Below, piece after piece: positions 1 through 4,666 of a DNA stretch of 6,127 bases. The notes beneath the pieces were generated by a model. That model saw only the letters and a list, made by a program, of their open reading frames with translations. It had not been told where the DNA came from and searched no databases. The translations under genes and the position numbers were made by a program. This DNA is from Candidatus Omnitrophota bacterium (GTDB lineage: Bacteria > Omnitrophota > Gorgyraeia > 2-01-FULL-45-10): positions 1 to 6,127 of the forward strand of contig JAPLMG010000280.1 in assembly GCA_026387165.1 (NCBI GenBank), given 5' to 3'. Numbering within the stretch: position 1 is the stretch's first letter; every line of letters begins with the position of its first letter.

Positions 1-2
1 CC

Positions 3-590
3 GCGGATGTAGAAAATATGCTTTATATATATTCCGACGTCGGTTTGGGAATAATCATGCAGAATGATGTATATTGCGGATCGAGCGGCTGCGCCGGAGA
101 GATACAGCTGGTATTTTCGGGCCTTCAAAAGGATGAAAAGAATATCATGAAGGAGTATACCCACATGAGGCCGTGGGGCGTGGATCTGGGCGTGGTTATG
201 GAAGCCATGCGCTCCATAGATAAAGGCGTTTCAACCGAGATCCTGAATATGGTAGGCGGCGATCTTACCAAGCTCACAAAAGAGGTTATCATAGCCGCCG
301 CGAAGAAGAGGGATAATCTGGCGGTGGAGCTTGTGTCGAATGCCGCCAGGAATCTCGGGGTGAGAGTGGCGTATCTCGTGAATATATTCAATCCGGATAT
401 AGTGGTTATAGGCGGCGGAGTTGAGAAGTCCGGAGAGGTTTTTATGGATGCGATAAAAGAGACGGTAAAGAAGTTCGCCTTTGAAGAGCCCGCGAGCATG
501 GTTAAGATAGTTCCGACGTTATTAGAGGACAATTCGGTCGTGCTTGGCGCGGCGGCGCTCGCGGCGCGCGAAGTGTTTATAGAGACGTGA
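3..590 (+). CDS. ROK-family protein, C-terminal part (5' truncated)
   Basis: The reading frame is open to the left edge (first full codon at 3), so the N terminus is outside the window; the ATG at 18 is an internal Met. The visible 195 residues match the second half of a ROK (repressor/ORF/kinase) protein: a phosphate-loop-like stretch YSDVGLGIIM, then GSSGCAGEI, then the diagnostic NPDIVVIGGGVEKSG near residue 132, and a closing VVLGAAALA segment. ROK proteins are either sugar kinases (glucose, fructose, N-acetyl sugars) or sugar-responsive repressors with an added N-terminal helix-turn-helix; the missing N terminus prevents a choice. The usual EIGH histidine is replaced (EIQL) and the cysteine-rich zinc motif that normally follows is absent, which argues against a standard zinc-containing ROK sugar kinase and mildly favours a regulator. 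It ends 110 bp before the next gene, so no operon link is evident. Confidence 0.85.
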   Translation, partial: ADVENMLYIYSDVGLGIIMQNDVYCGSSGCAGEIQLVFSGLQKDEKNIMKEYTHMRPWGVDLGVVMEAMRSIDKGVSTEILNMVGGDLTKLTKEVIIAAAKKRDNLAVELVSNAARNLGVRVAYLVNIFNPDIVVIGGGVEKSGEVFMDAIKETVKKFAFEEPASMVKIVPTLLEDNSVVLGAAALAAREVFIET

Positions 591-597
591 TGAAGCA

Positions 598-674
598 GTA
601 TATAGTATTTAGTATATAGTATTTAGCATATAGTTGCGGTTCGCACTATATACTATTTACTAACGACTAACGAC
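598..674. repeat. degenerate 7-bp tandem repeats around a small hairpin
   Basis: From 598 the sequence runs in steps of seven: gtatata, gtattta, gtatata, gtattta, gcatata, so 598-611 and 612-625 are identical 14-mers. After a short centre, 645-672 again runs in sevens: actatat, actattt, actaacg, actaacg. The two halves are partly complementary: 626-638 pairs with 642-653 (one bulged T, one mismatch, loop gtt), making an AT-rich hairpin centred on gcg-gtt-cgc. The tract fills almost the whole gap between the ROK gene and htpX. No convincing promoter could be picked out within it. Confidence 0.75.
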
Positions 675-687
675 AAGACTTATAAAT

Positions 688-693
688 GGAGGT
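688..693 (+). promoter_or_regulatory. Shine-Dalgarno site setting the htpX start
   Basis: A perfect GGAGGT lies 7 nt before the ATG at 701. An earlier in-frame ATG at 686 overlaps this site and has no Shine-Dalgarno sequence of its own, so translation most likely begins at 701. Confidence 0.8.
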
Positions 694-700
694 GTCGCAA

Positions 701-1666
701 ATGTGGTATCTTAAACTCAGGATGTACATACTGATGGCGGTCCTATTCGCGATCGTCTATGCCGTGGTATCGATGGTAAGTTATCATCTGGGCATAACAA
801 ATTTCTATTTCTACATGGTATTGTCTTTTGTGATAATGCTGGTCCAGTATATGCTGGGCCCGAAGATCGTAGAGTGGTCGATGGGTGTGCATTACATAAA
901 AGAAGGTGAATATCCGGAACTTCACCAGGCGGTACGGTCTCTCGCAGGCCTTGCCAAGATCCCGATGCCTAAGATAGGCATTTCGGATCTGGCAATACCC
1001 AATGCGTTCGCCTTTGGCAGGTCCATAAGGGACGGCAGGATATGCGTTACACGCGGCATAATGGGCCTGCTCGGCAAGGAAGAGCTGCGCGCGGTATTGG
1101 GCCACGAGATGAGCCATATAAAGAACAGGGACGTTTTGACGATAACGATCCTCTCCGTGATACCCATGATACTGTACCGCATTGCGTGGCAATTCCTGTT
1201 TTTCGGGAACAGGCGCGACAGGAACCAGGGTTCGAGCGCCATGCTGGTGGGCCTGGCAGCTTTTCTCTTCTATTTTGTGACGAACCTTCTTGTCCTGTAC
1301 GCGTCGAGGATAAGAGAGTACTTTGCCGACAGGGGCTCGGTCGACCTGGGGAATAATCCGGCTCTCCTTGCGTCCGCATTATATAAACTTGTATATGGAT
1401 CGGCGAGAATGCCGAAAGAAGAACTGAAGAACGCTGAAGGCATGAAGGCTTTCTTCATTAATGACCCATCGAGGGCGCTCAATGAATTAAAAGACTTAAG
1501 AGAGCTCGACCTCGACAGGTCCGGCACCATATCGTCTCAAGAGCTGGACGCTCTTAGAAATAAGAATATCAAGCTGAATTTCGGCGATAAATTGCTCGAA
1601 CTATTATCAACGCATCCCAACATGCTGAAGCGCATAAAGCGTTTAAGTGATTGGCGATATGCCTAA
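701..1666 (+). CDS. htpX: HtpX-like M48 family membrane zinc metalloprotease
   Basis: This 321-residue protein matches the length and layout of HtpX, an inner-membrane protease that degrades misfolded membrane proteins with its active site on the cytoplasmic side. Two hydrophobic segments occupy about residues 6-28 and 35-53. The family signature PNAFAFG follows at about 100-106. The zinc site is HEMSH (His135, Glu136, His139), with the third ligand Glu206 in SRIREYFAD. Further hydrophobic stretches lie at about 147-170 and 180-200. Near the C terminus, residues 270-281 form a canonical 12-residue EF-hand calcium loop (D at 1, D at 3, S at 5, G at 6, I at 8, E at 12), followed by the usual STHPNMLKRIKRL ending. 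The start is set by the GGAGGT at 688-693. Its stop overlaps the start of the next gene by 8 nt, suggesting translational coupling. Family assignment is firm; substrate and the calcium role are unknown. Confidence 0.93.
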   Translation: MWYLKLRMYILMAVLFAIVYAVVSMVSYHLGITNFYFYMVLSFVIMLVQYMLGPKIVEWSMGVHYIKEGEYPELHQAVRSLAGLAKIPMPKIGISDLAIPNAFAFGRSIRDGRICVTRGIMGLLGKEELRAVLGHEMSHIKNRDVLTITILSVIPMILYRIAWQFLFFGNRRDRNQGSSAMLVGLAAFLFYFVTNLLVLYASRIREYFADRGSVDLGNNPALLASALYKLVYGSARMPKEELKNAEGMKAFFINDPSRALNELKDLRELDLDRSGTISSQELDALRNKNIKLNFGDKLLELLSTHPNMLKRIKRLSDWRYA

Positions 1667-2681
1667 ATTCGGATTTGAAGCCACCGGCATAGGAAGCCTG
1701 CCTTTTAAAGACCCGAAGGCCGCGTGCAGGGTGGTATTCGACAATTTCAAGGAGATCCCTTTCTGGCCTCAGCTCAACAACCGTTCTTTCAAAGAGCATA
1801 TGTACTGCCAGTTTTCCGAGGGGCTCCCCGGGGTCGTGATAGACCAGATGAAACGGTCTATGCATATCGATTCCGAGACCGCAGCCTCCGGCATGGAGAA
1901 GGCGTACCAGAAGTATCTCGACGGGGATGTAGAGTATTTTAAGATCTCAAGCCCATTCGCCGAAGGGCTCTATGAGTTTATCGGTTCTTTTAAAAAAGAA
2001 GCAAACAGAGCAAAATTTGTAAAAGGCCATGTCACCGGGCCGATTAGTTTTGCGCTCTCCGTGACGGATGAAACGAAGAGATCGTTGATCTACGATAAAG
2101 ATATCTTCGATATCGTTACAAAAGTCCTGGCGATGAAGGCCAGGTGGCAGATACGCGAGCTGAAGAAACTCTCCCGAGATGTCATCATATTCGTAGATGA
2201 GCCGTACCTCGTATCCATAGGCTCAAGTTATATTAATATTCCGGCAGGCGATGTCGTAAGATCTCTCGACGAGATATTTTCCGCGATAAGAGAAGAGGGC
2301 GCATTGTCCGGCGTCCACTGCTGCGGGAACACGGATTGGCCGCTGCTCCTCAAAAGAGGAGTTGACATATTGAACTTCGACGCTTATAATTTCACGAAAG
2401 AGTTTTTCCTGTATCATCAGGATATAAAAGATTTTATCCAAAGAGGCTCCACAATAGCATGGGGAATAGTTCCCTCATCTGAAGCCGCGGATTCGACGGA
2501 CCCCGAGAGCATCGCAAAGAGGCTTAAAGCCGCCCTGAAGGCGCTGGAGGATAAAGGTATCGACGCATCATCGGTCTCTTCGCTCGTGACCCCGAGCTGC
2601 GGCCTCGGGACTCTCGACGAGCAGAGAGCGAAAAGAATAGTGGGGATGGTCAGCAGAGTATCGGACATACTTAAAGGCTGA
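1659..2681 (+). CDS. MetE/UROD-superfamily methyltransferase (compact methionine synthase-like)
   Basis: The 340-residue product resembles the catalytic half of cobalamin-independent methionine synthase and related UROD-fold methyltransferases, which activate a thiol on zinc for methyl transfer. The opening ATGIGSLPFKDP is typical of stand-alone archaeal-type and bacterial core proteins. IFVDEPYL (about residues 177-184) matches the MetE IDEPAL motif. Candidate zinc ligands are His220 and Cys222 in VHCCGNTDW and Cys314 in VTPSCGLGT; where MetE has a fourth ligand Glu, this protein has LNFDAY with Asp241. The N-terminal folate-binding half of full MetE (about 750 residues) is absent. The start is uncertain: GTG at 1647 is in frame, but ATG at 1659 gives the expected N terminus; neither has a strong ribosome site, and the 8-nt overlap with htpX suggests coupling. 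Agmatinase follows 12 nt later. The methyl donor and acceptor cannot be named from sequence; methionine synthesis from homocysteine is one possibility. Confidence 0.8.
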   Translation: MPKFGFEATGIGSLPFKDPKAACRVVFDNFKEIPFWPQLNNRSFKEHMYCQFSEGLPGVVIDQMKRSMHIDSETAASGMEKAYQKYLDGDVEYFKISSPFAEGLYEFIGSFKKEANRAKFVKGHVTGPISFALSVTDETKRSLIYDKDIFDIVTKVLAMKARWQIRELKKLSRDVIIFVDEPYLVSIGSSYINIPAGDVVRSLDEIFSAIREEGALSGVHCCGNTDWPLLLKRGVDILNFDAYNFTKEFFLYHQDIKDFIQRGSTIAWGIVPSSEAADSTDPESIAKRLKAALKALEDKGIDASSVSSLVTPSCGLGTLDEQRAKRIVGMVSRVSDILKG

Positions 2682-2693
2682 GCAAGGCATTAT

Positions 2694-3581
2694 ATGGAAG
2701 ATAAGAACTTAAGTAAAAATTTTACGGCGCTGGAAGAAGAGTACTCCAGTTTAAAAAAATCCAAGGTTGTGGTGATGCAGGTCCCTTATGACAAGACGGC
2801 CACGTACATCAAGGGGACCGTTAACGGGCCTGGGGCCATAATAGATGCCTCAAAGAAGATGGAGCTCTTCGACGAGGAGCTGAATCAGGAGACATATAAG
2901 ATAGGCATACATACTATGGATCCCTTGCCGGTACAGGATCTTCTACCGGAGGCTATGATAGACAAGGTTTACGGCTCCTCATTGGAGCTGTTGAAGGCGA
3001 ACAAATTCCTCGTTATTTTAGGCGGCGAACATTCGTTGAGCATAGGATCCGTAAAAGCTTTTAAAGAAGTTTATCCGGATCTGTCGGTCCTGCACCTCGA
3101 CGCGCATCATGATATGAGAGATGAATATTTCGGTTCCAAGTTCAACCATGGCTGCGTTGCGCGCAGGATCAGCGAGATATGTCCTATAGTTCAGACCGGG
3201 ACCCGCAGTTTATCGAAAGAAGAGAAGGACTTTCTCGCTACCCAGGCCAATGGCAAGGTCAAGACGGTGAGCGCCTACGATATCCTGGAAATGCCTTTAT
3301 GGAAAGATGTCATCTCGCGCGGTTTGAGCGAGCATGTCTATGTGAGCATAGACCTTGATGTCTTCGATCCGTCGCTGATGCCCGCGGTCGGGACGCCTGA
3401 GCCGGGCGGAATAGGCTGGTATGAGACGCTCGACCTTTTGCGCGAGGTATCAAAAGATAAAAAGATAGTGGGATTTGATGTAGTGGAGCTCTGCCCCATA
3501 AAAGGGCAGGTGTCGTCGGATTTTCTGGCGGCGAAGCTCGTTTACAGGCTTTTGGGATATGTATTCCCAATGAAGAAATAA
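2694..3581 (+). CDS. speB: agmatinase (ureohydrolase family)
   Basis: This 295-residue protein hydrolyses agmatine to putrescine and urea in the cytoplasm, using two manganese ions. All family signatures are present: GGEHSLSIG (ligand His113), LHLDAHHDMR (Asp136, His138, Asp140), the NHG at 151-153 near the active site, and SIDLDVFDPSLMPAVGTPEPGG (Asp220, Asp222). Length matches bacterial and archaeal agmatinases. Arginase or another ureohydrolase is possible by fold, but a pyruvoyl arginine decarboxylase encoded 131 bp downstream makes agmatine the natural substrate. The ATG at 2694 is 12 nt after the previous stop, with a weak AAGG 6 nt before it; co-transcription with the two upstream genes is likely. 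The TAA stop lies inside the stem of a palindromic repeat, so this element borders directly on the gene. Confidence 0.92.
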   Translation: MEDKNLSKNFTALEEEYSSLKKSKVVVMQVPYDKTATYIKGTVNGPGAIIDASKKMELFDEELNQETYKIGIHTMDPLPVQDLLPEAMIDKVYGSSLELLKANKFLVILGGEHSLSIGSVKAFKEVYPDLSVLHLDAHHDMRDEYFGSKFNHGCVARRISEICPIVQTGTRSLSKEEKDFLATQANGKVKTVSAYDILEMPLWKDVISRGLSEHVYVSIDLDVFDPSLMPAVGTPEPGGIGWYETLDLLREVSKDKKIVGFDVVELCPIKGQVSSDFLAAKLVYRLLGYVFPMKK

Positions 3582-3664
3582 AACCCTTCGGCAAGCTCAG
3601 GGTTTTATCCTGAGCCCTTCGGCAAAAGCTCAGGGCTCATCCCGAGCAAGGTCGAGGGGTGAGC
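3579..3664. repeat. three tandem REP-like hairpins after speB
   Basis: Hairpin 1 pairs taaaaccct (3579-3587) with agggtttta (3599-3607) and contains the speB stop codon. Hairpin 2 pairs tgagccct (3611-3618) with agggctca (3632-3639). Hairpin 3 pairs gctcatccc (3635-3643) with ggggtgagc (3656-3664), with one G-T pair, and shares bases with the right arm of hairpin 2, so the two are mutually exclusive. Hairpins 1 and 2 share the core CCCTTCGGCAA..GCTCAGGG, so they look like copies of one element; hairpin 3 has a related GAGCAAGGTCGAG centre. Similar short palindromes are common intergenic repeats in many bacteria. Hairpin 1 could slow transcription after speB, but there is no free U-run beyond the stem, so a classical terminator is doubtful. 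Confidence 0.75.
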
Positions 3665-3692
3665 AAGGCCTTTGATAAAGTTAGGCCGCGCC

Positions 3693-3708
3693 GAAGGATA
3701 GAAGGATA
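3693..3708 (+). promoter_or_regulatory. duplicated GAAGGATA carrying the Shine-Dalgarno site of the decarboxylase gene
   Basis: The 8-mer gaaggata occurs twice in tandem (3693-3700 and 3701-3708). The second copy places GAAGGA 6 nt before the ATG at 3713, a good ribosome binding site; the first copy is too far away to serve that start. Confidence 0.6.
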
Positions 3709-3712
3709 AAAT

Positions 3713-4282
3713 ATGCTGCTGGTTCCCAGAAGGCATCTGCTCGTTCCGAAGAAGATGTTCCTCACGAAAGGCGTAGGCGTCCACAAAGCGGAGCTCCGGA
3801 GCTTCGAGCTGGCATTGCGCGATGCCGGAATAGAAAAGTGCAACCTCGTCCACGTCTCAAGCATACTTCCGCCCGAATGTAAGGTCATATCCAAGAATGA
3901 AGGCCTGAAGGAGCTCGTTCCCGGCATGATAACATACGCGGTGGTATCCAGAGGCTGTTCGAACGAGCCGCACCGCCTTATCGCCGCCAGCGTGGGCTGC
4001 GCCGTGCCGGCCGATCCCAACGCCCACGGATACTTGAGCGAACACCACGCTTTCGGACAGAACGAAAAGGTCGCCGGAGATATTGCGGAAGACCTGGCTG
4101 TAGAAATGTTGGCGTCTACGCTCGGATTGGAATTCGATGAGGATAAGTCGTGGGATGAGAATAAAGAGATATACCAGCTTAAGGATAAGATAATCCGCAC
4201 CTCCAATATCACGCAGACCGCGATAATCGGCCCCGAAGGCAACTACGCCACCGTCGTCGCCTCAGCAGTATTCCTGTTCTAA
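3713..4282 (+). CDS. pdaD: pyruvoyl-dependent arginine decarboxylase (proenzyme)
   Basis: The 189-residue proenzyme decarboxylates arginine to agmatine with a self-made pyruvoyl group in place of PLP. The hallmark is CNLVHVSSILPP: cleavage is expected between Ser49 and Ser50, giving a small beta chain and a larger alpha chain with a pyruvoyl N terminus from Ser50. Asn44, six residues before that serine, has the same spacing as the conserved Asn in the Methanocaldococcus jannaschii enzyme. SEHHAFGQ (Glu110) probably holds the catalytic acid. The rest (GCSNEPHRLIAASVG, IIGPEGNYATVVASAVF) also fits the family, and length is normal. GAAGGA lies 6 nt upstream of the start. With agmatinase upstream it completes arginine to putrescine. 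It is separated from speB by 131 bp of hairpins, so expression may be partly uncoupled. This enzyme type is typical of archaea and scattered bacterial groups; transfer is possible but not shown here. Confidence 0.92.
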   Translation: MLLVPRRHLLVPKKMFLTKGVGVHKAELRSFELALRDAGIEKCNLVHVSSILPPECKVISKNEGLKELVPGMITYAVVSRGCSNEPHRLIAASVGCAVPADPNAHGYLSEHHAFGQNEKVAGDIAEDLAVEMLASTLGLEFDEDKSWDENKEIYQLKDKIIRTSNITQTAIIGPEGNYATVVASAVFLF

Positions 4283-4283
4283 T

Positions 4284-4496
4284 AATTTTTCTCTTTGGGC
4301 GGTTCCCCTCTCGGGTGGGGTATTTCGCGGGATCGTTCAATTTTCCCCAGCGTGGAAAATTGAACTCGGAAAAATCGCTCGCTCTTTTTGGCTATACGGT
4401 ATAGCGGGCCAAAAAACCATACCCGCTCGCGATTTTTACGTCCCGCTCCATACCCCATCCCTCGGGGGACCCCTGATAGCCAAGAAGAAAAATTTT
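4284..4496. repeat. large multi-branched imperfect inverted repeat (possible MITE or structured RNA)
   Basis: The ends are complementary and the pairing continues inward. Outer arms: aattttt (4284-4290) with aaaaatt (4488-4494), GGTTCCCC (4301-4308) with GGGGGACC (4464-4471 region), GGGTGGGGTAT (4313-4323) with ATACCCCATCCC (4450-4461), and GCGGGA (4327-4332) with TCCCGC (4441-4446). A perfect 12-bp side hairpin follows: GTTCAATTTTCC (4335-4346) with GGAAAATTGAAC (4354-4365). Then aaaaatcg (4370-4377) pairs with cgattttt (4430-4437), and inside that tttttggc (4385-4392) with gccaaaaa (4408-4415), enclosing a near-palindrome gctatac-g-gtatagc (4391-4405). There is no open reading frame of note and no clear terminator. 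It starts 2 nt after the decarboxylase stop. I do not recognise it as a known RNA family; a miniature inverted-repeat element is the simplest reading. Confidence 0.7.
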
Positions 4497-4510
4497 ACTA
4501 AAGTGGTATA

Positions 4511-4566
4511 GTCGGAACTCCCGGTCTCCCAGCCTGACGCGGAAGGCGGACACCGGGAGTTCCGAC
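4511..4566. repeat. perfect 15-bp hairpin with internal stem
   Basis: GTCGGAACTCCCGGT (4511-4525) is exactly complementary to ACCGGGAGTTCCGAC (4552-4566). In the 26-nt loop, gcct (4532-4535) can pair with aggc (4544-4547). Alternatively ggcggac (4545-4551) can pair with gtccgcc (4593-4599) outside the hairpin, so two mutually competing folds exist. The heptamer gcctgac occurs at 4532 and again at 4597. The function is not recognised; it lies in the same gene-free region as the larger inverted repeat and upstream of hypF. Confidence 0.65.
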
Positions 4567-4597
4567 CAAGGCCTGAGGCAACGCCCCGCAAGGTCCG

Positions 4598-4633
4598 CCT
4601 GACTGTTAAAGCGAAAAAATAGAGGAAGTCAGG
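4598..4633. repeat. 7-bp stem-loop just upstream of the hypF promoter
   Basis: cctgact (4598-4604) pairs with agtcagg (4627-4633) around a 22-nt A-rich loop. It ends 13 nt before the extended -10 element and could be a regulator site or simply part of the repeat region. Confidence 0.35.
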
Positions 4634-4645
4634 GGCGCTTAAATC

Positions 4646-4654
4646 TGCTATAAT
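4646..4654 (+). promoter_or_regulatory. extended -10 promoter element for hypF
   Basis: TGCTATAAT is a perfect extended -10 (TGn plus TATAAT). No good -35 is present at the usual distance, which extended -10 promoters can do without. Transcription would start near 4661, only about 6 nt before the ATG at 4667, and no Shine-Dalgarno sequence precedes that ATG. If real, the hypF mRNA is nearly leaderless. Confidence 0.45.
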
Positions 4655-4666
4655 ATCAGCTTACCC

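Noticed and set aside
125..532. 135-residue minus-strand frame opposite the ROK gene
   Set aside because: It lies wholly inside the ROK gene, has no recognisable motif or ribosome site, and the plus strand shows clear family signatures.
634..662. Possible -35 (ttgcgg) and -10 promoter before htpX
   Set aside because: The spacing to any -10-like hexamer is wrong, and the bases belong to the heptamer repeat, where TA-rich matches arise easily.
743..1379. Several overlapping frames on both strands within htpX
   Set aside because: They are low-complexity shadows rich in Arg, Pro and Ser, while the HtpX frame carries all protease motifs.
3579..3607. Rho-independent terminator after speB
   Set aside because: The T-run is part of the stem itself and not a free tail, and two similar hairpins follow, so a repeat is a better description.
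3637..4242. 201-residue minus-strand frame opposite the arginine decarboxylase
   Set aside because: It is long but Ser/Leu-rich and without motifs; the plus strand encodes a complete, conserved pyruvoyl enzyme with a good ribosome site.
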